A stretch of DNA of 64,000 bases from Candidatus Binatia bacterium (GTDB lineage Bacteria > Desulfobacterota > Binatia > HRBIN30 > BPIQ01). Shown in pieces: positions 52,044 through 59,433 of this stretch. The stretch spans positions 124,001 to 188,000 of the forward strand of contig BPIQ01000001.1 of the NCBI GenBank assembly GCA_026004195.1, in the 5' to 3' direction. Numbering within the stretch: position 1 is the first letter of the stretch; each line of letters starts with the position of its first letter. Under the pieces are notes generated by a model. The model ran no database searches, was not told the origin of the DNA, and saw nothing but the letters and a program-made list of their open reading frames with translations. The position numbers were made by a program, and so were the translations under genes.

Positions 52044-52535
52044 TCAGCCTTCCTTCTTGGGTACCGACAGAAGCCGCTGCGGGAGGGAGGCCGCCACGTT
52101 GCCCTGGGGGCGGATGCTCTTGTCTTCGAGGTTCACCCTCCAGACCGCTACGTGCTTCTCGCCCTCCTCGGTCCAGAGAAGCGTGACCTCGTACTCGGGC
52201 CCTTCTCTTTGGAGGGCGTCCCACCCGAACTCCCCCACGTACACGTCGTGTTCTTTGGCCCGAAGCGAGTAGGCGCGGATCATGTCGTAGAAGGTGTCCT
52301 TTCCGGTCGGTTTGTAGTTCTTGACGAGCTCGATGGCTTCCTGCTTCTTGCCCGCCCAGCGCTCCCCCATGAGCAGCGGCGCGCCTACCCAGTACGCAAA
52401 GCCGATCGCAAAGGCCGCGAGCGCTCCCCAGCCGATGAGCGGCGCCAGAACTCCCGGGTCTTCCTGCACGACCTCGTATTCCCACTCCTCGTCGTCCGCG
52501 AGCTGTTCGGTTTCCTCGTGCGTCGTTTCCGTCAT
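52044..52535 (-). CDS. Single-helix membrane protein, unknown
   Basis: 163 residues. GGAGGGAT lies about six bases before the ATG. An acidic N-terminus (EETEQLADDEEWEYEVVQED) precedes one membrane helix (LIGWGALAAFAIGFAYWVGA). A soluble domain follows (DTFYDMIRAYSLRAKEHDVYVGEFGWDALQ, EYEVTLLWTEEGEKHVAVWRVNLED), which looks like a small alpha/beta fold. No family recognised. It is divergent from the histidine kinase gene. Confidence 0.72.
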   Translation of the reverse strand: MTETTHEETEQLADDEEWEYEVVQEDPGVLAPLIGWGALAAFAIGFAYWVGAPLLMGERWAGKKQEAIELVKNYKPTGKDTFYDMIRAYSLRAKEHDVYVGEFGWDALQREGPEYEVTLLWTEEGEKHVAVWRVNLEDKSIRPQGNVAASLPQRLLSVPKKEG

Positions 52536-52691
52536 CGGGCGATCCCTCCGTCGGTCGGCCAGGTGCTGTTCTTTCCGTCGCCGAAACCCCTCTTAGCCGA
52601 TCCGGGCCCGGCAAGGCAACTGTTCGCCACGAGGGGGGAGGTGTTCGACCGCTCCGAGCTCGACGCAGGGCGGATCTCGGGGGCCGGCATG

Positions 52692-52711
52692 GCACTTGCA
52701 CGCGCAAGTGC
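52692..52711. promoter_or_regulatory. Perfect dyad immediately upstream of the histidine kinase gene
   Basis: GCACTTGC-ACGC-GCAAGTGC, an 8-bp perfect inverted repeat ending nine bases before the kinase ATG, in the place where a ribosome-binding site would be. It could be an operator or an RNA hairpin that hides the start. Confidence 0.5.
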
Positions 52712-52720
52712 GCCGAAACG

Positions 52721-54109
52721 ATGCAGCCGAGTCCTTTTCCGGTCGAGGAGTTCCGAGCGGAGTGTCTCGAGCGGGGGCACAAAACCTTGCTGCGCACCTG
52801 TGTGGTGGCTTCCGTCATCCTTCCGCCTTTTTCCCTGCACGACTGGCTCGTCTACAGGCGGGTCTTCTGGCCGCTTCTGGCCGTGAGGATGGCCTGTGTT
52901 GCCCTGGCCGGCTTCGTCTGGCTTCTCGGCCGATCTCGGTGGGGCCGAAGGCAAAGCGAGCTCCTGCAGGTCCTCTTGCTCTCCGGGATTGCCGCGGGCA
53001 TCGGAGGCGTTCCGGTGTACCTTCTGGGCTACGCGAGCCCTTACTTCACCTCGAGTATCGTCCTCCTTGCGGCAGCGGGAATTTTTTTTCTCTGGTCACC
53101 GCTGCAGGCCGCTCTGGTCTCCGCTGCCGTTCTCCTGAGCTACACCGGGGGAAGCCTCGCAGCCGGCGGAATCGCCGATTGGCAGGACTTCGCGGCTCGG
53201 CTCACGGCCATCGCCGCCATGGCGGTTCTCGTCGTCTTGAGCGTGCACTTCCGGGCCAGGGCACAGCGCGAAGAGTTCCTCGTCAGGCGGGAGCTTCGTG
53301 CGGCTCTCGAAGAAAAGTCCGTGCTTCTCTCCGATCTCGAGGGCCAGGCACGTCGGTTGCGAGACCTGAACCGCGACATGGAAGACCTCCTCTACCTCGT
53401 CTCCCACGACCTGCGCGCGCCGCTGATCAACATCCAGGGGTTCGCGCGCGAGATCGCCGAGAGCCTCGGGTCGTGGGAGAACGGGAGTGGGGCGGCGGAA
53501 GTCCGCAAGGAGATCGAAGAATCGCTCGGCTTCGTGTTCGCCGGCGTCGAGCGCATGGAAGGTCTCGTCCGAGCTCTCCTGCAGGTGTGCCGGGCCGGCA
53601 CTCGGACCGATCCCACCCAGGTCGTGGACCTCGATGCCGTGGTCAGGGACGTTCTCTCTTCTCTGCGCTACCAGCTCGAGTCCGGGGGCTTCGAGCTCGT
53701 GAAGGCATCCCTGCCGACGGTCCGTGGAGACCCCGTGGCGCTCGGGCAGGTCTTCGCGAACCTCGTCGACAACGCGGTCAAGTACGGGCGAGCGTCGGGC
53801 ATCCGCCGCATCGAGATCGGGGTCGAGAACGGGACTCTGCCGCCCCGATTTTTCGTGCGGGACTCGGGACCCGGGATTCCGCCCGAGCACGTCGAAGAGA
53901 TTTTCCGGCTTCACCGCAGGCTTTCGAGCGAATCGCCGGGCGAGGGTCTCGGGCTCGCTGCCGTCCGCAAGATCGTGGAAAGACACGGCGGCCGGATCTG
54001 GGTCGAATCGAAGCCGGGCGAGGGAACCACCTTCTGGTTCACCCTGGAACCCGAACACGCCCCGAGGGCGGGGGCCCGGGAGAGAACGAGACGGGAAGGA
54101 GATCGGTGA
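52721..54109 (+). CDS. Membrane sensor histidine kinase
   Basis: 462 residues. Five or six N-terminal membrane helices (residues about 25-175) form an integral sensor without a periplasmic domain. A coiled coil (REELRAALEEKSVLLSDLEGQARRLRDL) leads to the HisKA domain with H229 in YLVSHDLRAPLINIQGF. The HATPase_c domain follows with N box FANLVDNAVKYG, G1 RDSGPGIP and G2 GEGLGLAAV. It belongs to the phytochrome-like branch that pairs with the type of receiver encoded next. The stop overlaps the start of the response regulator (TGATG). No Shine-Dalgarno is visible; a hairpin occupies that place. Confidence 0.92.
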   Translation: MQPSPFPVEEFRAECLERGHKTLLRTCVVASVILPPFSLHDWLVYRRVFWPLLAVRMACVALAGFVWLLGRSRWGRRQSELLQVLLLSGIAAGIGGVPVYLLGYASPYFTSSIVLLAAAGIFFLWSPLQAALVSAAVLLSYTGGSLAAGGIADWQDFAARLTAIAAMAVLVVLSVHFRARAQREEFLVRRELRAALEEKSVLLSDLEGQARRLRDLNRDMEDLLYLVSHDLRAPLINIQGFAREIAESLGSWENGSGAAEVRKEIEESLGFVFAGVERMEGLVRALLQVCRAGTRTDPTQVVDLDAVVRDVLSSLRYQLESGGFELVKASLPTVRGDPVALGQVFANLVDNAVKYGRASGIRRIEIGVENGTLPPRFFVRDSGPGIPPEHVEEIFRLHRRLSSESPGEGLGLAAVRKIVERHGGRIWVESKPGEGTTFWFTLEPEHAPRAGARERTRREGDR

Positions 54110-54600
54110 TGGAAGAAGGAGGGAAGAGAGCCGTGACGATCCTTCTGGTGGAAGACGACGACGGACATGCGCGCCTTCTCGAGAGGAACCTGCGCCGCTC
54201 CGGCGTCTTGAACCGGCTCGTTCGGGTTCGCGACGGCCAGGAGGCGCTCGACTACCTGCACCACGCCCCCCCTTTCGACGACCCCGCGGCGAACCCCGTC
54301 CCGAGCCTCGTTCTTCTGGACGTTCGGATGCCGCGCATGGACGGTTTCGACTTCCTCGCCCATATCCGGCGGGCAGGACCGCTCGCGCGGCTTCCGGTGA
54401 TCATGCTCACGTCGACGGACAACCAGCGGGAGATCGACCGCGCTTACGAGCTCGGAGCGAACGGTTACGTCGTGAAGCCGGTGCAGATCGAATCTTTCAT
54501 CGACCGGATCCGCAAACTCGGCATGTTCCTCGAAATCGTGGAGTTTCCGAACCGGCCGTCGCACGATGGAAGCGAACGGACCCATCGTCCTCTTGGTTGA
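54109..54600 (+). CDS. Response regulator, Rcp1-like single receiver
   Basis: 163 residues. Acidic pocket E15-D16-D17, phosphoacceptor D71 in LLDVRMPRMDGF, K123 in VVKPV. The insert HHAPPFDDPAANPVPS before the phosphosite is typical of Rcp1-like receivers that serve phytochrome-type kinases. No output domain. It is translationally coupled to the upstream kinase and overlaps the downstream hybrid kinase by 35 bp, so the three proteins are very likely one relay. Confidence 0.93.
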   Translation: MEEGGKRAVTILLVEDDDGHARLLERNLRRSGVLNRLVRVRDGQEALDYLHHAPPFDDPAANPVPSLVLLDVRMPRMDGFDFLAHIRRAGPLARLPVIMLTSTDNQREIDRAYELGANGYVVKPVQIESFIDRIRKLGMFLEIVEFPNRPSHDGSERTHRPLG

Positions 54601-56026
54601 GGACGACCCCGGACAGGCTCGACTCGCCCAGCGTCGGCTCGGCCGCGAGGGGTACCGGGTCGAGTGGGCGGAGACGGCCGCCCGGAGCCGGGAGCTCCTC
54701 GAGCGACTCTCGCCGGACGTCGTGCTCCTCGACCGGGGCCTCCCGGACGGGGACGGCCTCGAGTTGCTCCGGGAGTTCCGGGAAAGGCGCCCGGAATGCT
54801 CGATCGTGATGCTCACCGGCGCGGACGACGTGACGCTCGCGGTGGCGGCCATGCGGGCCGGTGCCTGGGATTACGTGCTCAAGCGCCCCGACCTCTCGCA
54901 CCTCGACGACCTGCCTCTCGTGGTCCGGCGGAATCTCCAGCACCTCGAGCTCCTTCGCGAACGCGAGGCGCTCGATGCCGCGGTGCGAGCCTCCGAGGCT
55001 CGCTACCGCACGCTTTTCGAGAATGCCTCCGACATCGTCCTCGTCTGCGACGCCCGGGGAACGATCGTCGAGGCGAATCGGGCCTTCGAAAGCCTCGCGG
55101 GGATCTCCGAGGGAGAGGCTGCGGGCGTCTCGCTCGCTTCGTTTTTCGCGGAAAGCTCCCCCCTGGACCTCGAACGCCTCCTCGACCGAGCCCGGGACGG
55201 GGGGGCCACCGCGGAAGTGCACCTCCGCTCGCGCGGGGGGCGGGTTGCCATCGTGGAGTTCTGCCTCGGGGCGGTGTCGTCCGAAGACGGGGCCTTCGCG
55301 GGCTTCCAGGCGATCGGCAGGGACATGACCGAAAAGCGCCGGATCGAGGAAATGAAGAACGATTTTCTCGCGATGGTCACGCACGACATGAAAAACCCCG
55401 TCAGCGTGATCGTGGGCTACACCGACATCCTCCTGAACGACGTCTGTCCCCAGGCCCCGTGTCGGGAGATGCTCGTGGGCATCGATTCGTGCGCCCGGGG
55501 GCTGTTGCACCTGATCCTGAACTTCCTCGATCTGTCGCGCATCGAGGCGGGGGGAATTCCGCTCCGGCTCGAGCGCGTGGACCTGAACGACATCCTGGAA
55601 GGCGTCGTGCGTTACGAGAGCCCTCTCGCGAAGGCCAAGGGCATCGCGCTCGAGACGAAGCTCGCTGTGCTTCCCCTCGTGGAAGCGGACCGGGTGCAGC
55701 TCGACCGCGTTTTCACGAACCTCGTCGGCAACGCGATCAAGTTCACGCCCGCCGGCGGCCGCGTGGTGGTCGAAAGCGCCGCGAAGGACTCGTCCGTGGT
55801 GATCCGCGTCCGGGACACGGGACCCGGCATCCCCGCCGACGAGCTTCCGCACCTTTTCTCCAAGTACGGACGCCTCCCGAGCTCGGCCCACGTGCAGGGT
55901 ACGGGCCTCGGGCTTTTCATCGCGAAGTCGCTCGTCGAAGCCCACCGCGGGAGAATCTGGGCCGAGAGCGAACCGGGCAGGGGCGCGACGTTCCTGGTGG
56001 AGCTGCCCGTCGCCACGCCCCGGTGA
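54566..56026 (+). CDS. Soluble receiver-PAS-histidine kinase
   Basis: 486 residues without membrane helices. An N-terminal receiver has D56 in LLDRGLPDGDG. A PAS domain (RYRTLFENASDIVLVCDARGTIVEANRAF) spans about 145-260. HisKA has H273 in MVTHDMKNPVSVIVGY. HATPase_c has FTNLVGNAIKFTP, RDTGPGIP and GTGLGLFI. The receiver in front suggests that it is switched by the upstream kinase, then signals onward through its own phosphotransfer. Its target regulator is not in the cluster; the lone receiver at 48141 is one candidate. Confidence 0.93.
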   Translation: MEANGPIVLLVEDDPGQARLAQRRLGREGYRVEWAETAARSRELLERLSPDVVLLDRGLPDGDGLELLREFRERRPECSIVMLTGADDVTLAVAAMRAGAWDYVLKRPDLSHLDDLPLVVRRNLQHLELLREREALDAAVRASEARYRTLFENASDIVLVCDARGTIVEANRAFESLAGISEGEAAGVSLASFFAESSPLDLERLLDRARDGGATAEVHLRSRGGRVAIVEFCLGAVSSEDGAFAGFQAIGRDMTEKRRIEEMKNDFLAMVTHDMKNPVSVIVGYTDILLNDVCPQAPCREMLVGIDSCARGLLHLILNFLDLSRIEAGGIPLRLERVDLNDILEGVVRYESPLAKAKGIALETKLAVLPLVEADRVQLDRVFTNLVGNAIKFTPAGGRVVVESAAKDSSVVIRVRDTGPGIPADELPHLFSKYGRLPSSAHVQGTGLGLFIAKSLVEAHRGRIWAESEPGRGATFLVELPVATPR

Positions 56027-56066
56027 GCTTGCCGCGCGGGGTGGGCTCGGGTACCGTCCGGGCGGC

Positions 56067-56525
56067 ATGCCGAGGAGAGCTCAGGTCGCCGTGGTGGGCG
56101 GTTCGCGCGTCCCGGACGAAGTTCTGCGGCTCGCCGAGGAAGTCGGTCGTGAAATCGCGCGCCGCGGCGCCACGCTCGTTTGCGGTGGCCGGGGCGGCGT
56201 GATGGAAGCGGCCGCGCGGGGGGCTTCCCTCGCCGGAGGGTGGACGGTGGGGATTCTACCCTCCTACGACTGGGAGGAAGCCAATCCCTACCTCGGCGTC
56301 GTCGTCCCCTCCGGGCTCGGGCACGCACGAAACGCGGTCGTCGTCGCCGCCTCGGACGGGGTGGTGGCGCTCGCCGGGGAATCCGGGACCCTCTCGGAGA
56401 TCGGTCTCGCACGGAAACTCGGCCGGAGGGTCGTGGCGCTTCGGGCGTGGGAGTTCGTCCCGGGAGTCCTCCACGCCCGGGATCCCGCCGAGGCCGTTCG
56501 CCTCGCTCTGGGCGAGAGCCGCTAG
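56067..56525 (+). CDS. TIGR00725-type LOG-like Rossmann protein
   Basis: 152 residues. AQVAVVGGSRV, ATLVCGGRGGVMEAAARGA and ALAGESGTLSEIGLA match the TIGR00725 subfamily of the LOG/DprA-like Rossmann fold. The family is related to nucleotide-5'-monophosphate phosphoribohydrolases, but PGGxGTxxE is here AGESGTLSE, so that activity is uncertain. Its stop and that of the convergent next gene share CTAG. Confidence 0.85.
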   Translation: MPRRAQVAVVGGSRVPDEVLRLAEEVGREIARRGATLVCGGRGGVMEAAARGASLAGGWTVGILPSYDWEEANPYLGVVVPSGLGHARNAVVVAASDGVVALAGESGTLSEIGLARKLGRRVVALRAWEFVPGVLHARDPAEAVRLALGESR

Positions 56526-57265
56526 ACCGGACGCGTCCCGAACCGCATTTCCCGGCGTCCCTTGCGCAGGACCGGGATCTTCCGGAAGGCTTCCTCGGGG
56601 AGGAGCTCCCAGAAGATTCCCCGCGGACGCGGGTGCAGGTTCGGCGCGGCGAGGACCTGGTCGACCGTGACGAGGAAGTCGACGGGCACGTCGTGGGCGC
56701 GCATGGGGATCCGCTCGTCGAGCACCTGTACCGGGTGGAGCAAGGTGACCACCGGCGTGTACTCCCGCACCTTGCCCTCGCGCCGGAGAAGACCGTACTC
56801 GAGGTCCGTCTCCCCGCCGCCTTTCCCGATGCGCGCGCCGTGGCGGTTGGCGGCGAGGGAGCCCACGACGACGAGGTCGATGGGTTGCAGTTCCGACGGC
56901 GAGAGCGTGCGTCCGAAGCGCAGGGCTCCCCGGAGGCTCGCCGCGAACGGCAGCACGCTGCGCCGCAAGCGCTGCGGGTCGAGTTCCACGAAACAGTTCT
57001 CGGTGCGCAGACCGGGAACCGCCAGGTAGACGGTTTTCCCCTCGAGAAGCGCCATCCGGCGCAAAGAGAGCAGCGGAGCGTCGAGTCCCAGTTTCACGGT
57101 CCTCGCTCGCTTCCAGAGCGTGAGCTCGCGCAGAAGACGCGTGGCGCGTTCGGCTCCGACGAAGTTCGGCGTGTGCCCCTCGAGGATCGGAAAGCGCGCG
57201 ACACCCGAAGCGCGGATTCTGGCCCAGATTCGCCGGCGGAGTTCCGGTTTCGAGAGGAACGCCAT
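56522..57265 (-). CDS. 5-formyltetrahydrofolate cyclo-ligase family protein
   Basis: 247 residues. The N-terminal R-x-R-I-W-A-R-I and VYLAVPGLR, and the glycine-rich ATP loop RIGKGGGETDLEYGLL, fit the cyclo-ligase family (5-formyl-THF to 5,10-methenyl-THF). The VTPxxxLH-like VVTLLHPVQVLDERIPMRAHDVPVDFLVT resembles the MTHFSD-like branch rather than canonical YgfA, so the activity is probable, not certain. It is the last gene of the ttuB-ttuA-trmI group, 46 bp after trmI. A TTGACT on the minus strand inside the trmI end could give it its own promoter. Confidence 0.78.
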   Translation of the reverse strand: MAFLSKPELRRRIWARIRASGVARFPILEGHTPNFVGAERATRLLRELTLWKRARTVKLGLDAPLLSLRRMALLEGKTVYLAVPGLRTENCFVELDPQRLRRSVLPFAASLRGALRFGRTLSPSELQPIDLVVVGSLAANRHGARIGKGGGETDLEYGLLRREGKVREYTPVVTLLHPVQVLDERIPMRAHDVPVDFLVTVDQVLAAPNLHPRPRGIFWELLPEEAFRKIPVLRKGRREMRFGTRPV

Positions 57266-57311
57266 GGGTCGTCGTTTCTTCGAAGTGGCTACTACAGAGA
57301 CCGGCTCGAAG

Positions 57312-58148
57312 TCAACGAATCCCGGTCTCCTCTTCTTCCGTCGCTCCGGTCGTTTCTCCCGGTTCGGCGAGCCTGTGGACGACCGTGACGAAGCCCGTGT
57401 GACCGATCATCCTGTGCTCGGGCCGAACGCTTCGCTCTTTGACGTGCCAGAAGCGCAGGAGCGTCTCCATCGTTTCGGCGTTCCCGAACCTCCGATCGCC
57501 CTCGATCGCGTCGTAGAGGTGCTTGAGTTGCAGCACCGTGGGCAGGTACGCGACGAGGATCCCGCCGGGTCGCAGGGCGCGTGCGGCGTGCTCGACGAGA
57601 CGCCACGGCTCGGCGAGGTCGACCACCATCCGGTCGACTTCGCGCTCCTCGATCCCCTCGAAAGCGTCGGTCACCCGCAGCGTCCAGTTCGTCGCGGGGC
57701 CGAGAAAGCGGTGCACGTTCTCGCGCGCCATGCGTGCGAAGTCGGGCCGGTGTTCGTAGGAAACGACGCTTCCCTCGGGACCGACGGCGCGCAGCAGCGC
57801 GATCGTGAGGGCGCCGGGTCCCGCGCCGACCTCGACGACGCGGGCTCCGGGGAAGATGTCCCCCCAGAGGAGGATCGGGCCGATGTCCTTCGGGTAGATC
57901 ACCTGCGCGCGGCGGGGCAGGTTGGGAACGAGATGCGCGAACGTCGGCCGCACGACGAGAAAGGGCTCCCCGGAGCCCGTCCGGACCACCGACCCCTCGG
58001 GGCTCCCGATGAGGGAGTCCGCTTCCAGGGTGCCGCCGCGGAGCGGGACGCGAGTGCCCGGGCGCAGAAAACGGAGATATTCGCGGCCCTTGCGGTCGAC
58101 GAAAAGGACCGCCTCTCCGGGCCCGAGCCGCCCCCGCTCTCGCCTCAT
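57312..58148 (-). CDS. trmI: tRNA (adenine(58)-N1)-methyltransferase TrmI
   Basis: 278 residues. An N-terminal beta domain (GEAVLFVDRKGREYLRFLRPG) is followed by QVIYPKDIGPILLWGDIFPG, the TrmI signature. The SAM-binding Rossmann domain follows with VVEVGAGPGALTIALL and DRMVVDLAEPW. It methylates A58 in the T-loop of tRNA. Bacterial TrmI is typical of Thermus, Aquifex, actinobacteria and some deltaproteobacteria. The start overlaps the ttuA stop by four bases. Confidence 0.93.
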   Translation of the reverse strand: MRRERGRLGPGEAVLFVDRKGREYLRFLRPGTRVPLRGGTLEADSLIGSPEGSVVRTGSGEPFLVVRPTFAHLVPNLPRRAQVIYPKDIGPILLWGDIFPGARVVEVGAGPGALTIALLRAVGPEGSVVSYEHRPDFARMARENVHRFLGPATNWTLRVTDAFEGIEEREVDRMVVDLAEPWRLVEHAARALRPGGILVAYLPTVLQLKHLYDAIEGDRRFGNAETMETLLRFWHVKERSVRPEHRMIGHTGFVTVVHRLAEPGETTGATEEEETGIR

Positions 58149-59110
58149 GCGCGACCGGGTGCGTCGACGGTCGGCAGCGTCTCGCCCTCCCGGCGGCGCG
58201 CCCTCGCGCGCAGCGCGCAGAACGCGCACGTCTCGCCCCACGACGGAAGCCCGCAGACGGCACACGTGCCCGAGGCGGCGTCCGCTTCGGCGAGCCGTTC
58301 GAACAGCGGCCGGGCGACCTTGTGGAACTCCTGCACGAAAGAGAGCTTGCTTCCCGGTGCGGCCGCCTCGATGCGGTTGAGCGCGTCCTTGTAGAGGAGT
58401 TGCGTCGCACCGCGTGCGTTGGGACACTCGTCGACGATGTAGTCGATCCGGCGCAAAAAGGCGTACGCGGCGGTCTCGTACTCGCTCGTGCGGTAGAGCG
58501 GCTTCACCTTGCGTACGAACCGCTCGGGGGTGGCCTCGAGCACCGGGGCTTGCTTGGCGAGGTAGTGCACCTGCCACCGGAGCACGTTCCCGAGAAGCCG
58601 CGCCGCTTCGTCGTCGAGGTTGTGTCCCGTCGCGAGGACCCGGAAGCCGTGCTCGAGGGCCACGGCATCGAAGAAGTGGCGCTTGGCGAGCCCGCAGGCC
58701 GCGCACGGCGGCCGCCGGGTGGCGCGAGCGAGGTCCGGAACGGCCGCCTCCTCGTCGGCGAGCCGAACCGTGAGCAGGCGGAGACCCCGCGCCCGTGCGA
58801 ACGCCTCCGTTTTTTCCCGTGACGCGACGGAGTACTCGCCGATTCCGAGCTCGAGATGGAGGCCCGTGGTTCGGTAGCCGAGCCGCGCGAGGGCTTCCCA
58901 GAGCGCGAGGCTGTCCTTGCCTCCGGAGACCGCGACCAGCACCTCGTCCTCCCGCCCGAACATGTTCTCCTTGCGGATGGCCCGCTCGAGCTGCCGCTCG
59001 AAGAACTCCGGGAAACACGCGCCGCAGAAATGCGCGTGGTGCTGCCGGACGTGTACCACGGCGGGGGCGCGGCAGCGGATGCAGCGGGGGGAACGTCGAG
59101 CGGACTTCAC
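58145..59110 (-). CDS. ttuA: tRNA 2-thiolation ATPase TtuA (s2T54 type)
   Basis: 321 residues. The N-terminal zinc finger is C-x2-C...C-x2-C (CIRCRAP, CGACF). The PP-loop is LVAVSGGKDSLALW. The catalytic/FeS cysteines are in PPCAACGLAKRHFF and the later NARG region, and the C-terminal zinc finger is CAVCG...CAFC. This two-finger layout is that of TtuA rather than TtcA. TtuA activates U54/T54 in the tRNA T-loop and inserts sulfur delivered by TtuB thiocarboxylate. The gene 24 bp upstream encodes exactly such a sulfur carrier, which strengthens the call. Confidence 0.9.
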   Translation of the reverse strand: MKSARRSPRCIRCRAPAVVHVRQHHAHFCGACFPEFFERQLERAIRKENMFGREDEVLVAVSGGKDSLALWEALARLGYRTTGLHLELGIGEYSVASREKTEAFARARGLRLLTVRLADEEAAVPDLARATRRPPCAACGLAKRHFFDAVALEHGFRVLATGHNLDDEAARLLGNVLRWQVHYLAKQAPVLEATPERFVRKVKPLYRTSEYETAAYAFLRRIDYIVDECPNARGATQLLYKDALNRIEAAAPGSKLSFVQEFHKVARPLFERLAEADAASGTCAVCGLPSWGETCAFCALRARARRREGETLPTVDAPGRA

Positions 59111-59134
59111 GAAGGCCCCTCCGGTCCCTTCGCC

Positions 59135-59329
59135 TCAGCCGCCCGAGAGGACGGATCGGATTTCCACTTCGTCGTCGGCGTCGAGGACGTCGTGTTCCCC
59201 GAGGAGCTCGTCGTTGCGGATCACGAGAACGGTACCCGGCAGCACGTCGAGCTCCCTCAGGAGGTCGGCCACACGACGAACCCCGGACACCTCGACTTCG
59301 CGTCGCTCGGGCAGGAATCGGACACGCAT
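59135..59329 (-). CDS. ttuB: Ubiquitin-like sulfur carrier TtuB
   Basis: 64 residues. The fold is beta-grasp, MoaD/ThiS-like: VRFLPERREVEVSGVRRVADLLRELD, NDELLGEHDVLDADDEVEIRSVLSGG. It ends in the required Gly-Gly, the site of thiocarboxylate formation. Alone it could be ThiS or MoaD, but its place ahead of ttuA makes it the sulfur donor for tRNA 2-thiolation. No E1-like activator (MoeB/ThiF) is nearby and one must exist elsewhere. Confidence 0.88.
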   Translation of the reverse strand: MRVRFLPERREVEVSGVRRVADLLRELDVLPGTVLVIRNDELLGEHDVLDADDEVEIRSVLSGG

Positions 59330-59340
59330 CGCGAAGATCG

Positions 59341-59369
59341 ACGATAAGAGAAACCTGCAGGGCAGTCAA
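59341..59369 (-). promoter_or_regulatory. Promoter of the ttuB-ttuA-trmI operon
   Basis: On the minus strand, TTGACT, a 17-bp spacer and TATCGT. Transcription would begin about a dozen bases before the ttuB ATG, giving a message with almost no leader and no Shine-Dalgarno. Confidence 0.65.
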
Positions 59370-59388
59370 TTCCGCGGCCGCCGTTACC

Positions 59389-59417
59389 TTGACTGGAGGG
59401 GCGGGGCTCGTTAGAGC
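59389..59417 (+). promoter_or_regulatory. Promoter of lysS, divergent from ttuB
   Basis: TTGACT (59389-59394), a 17-bp spacer and TAGAGC (59412-59417). The two divergent -35 elements are identical in sequence and lie only 19 bp apart, back to back. The leader to the GTG start is about 10 nt. Confidence 0.5.
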
Positions 59418-59433
59418 GGACGCGAGCCTCGTC

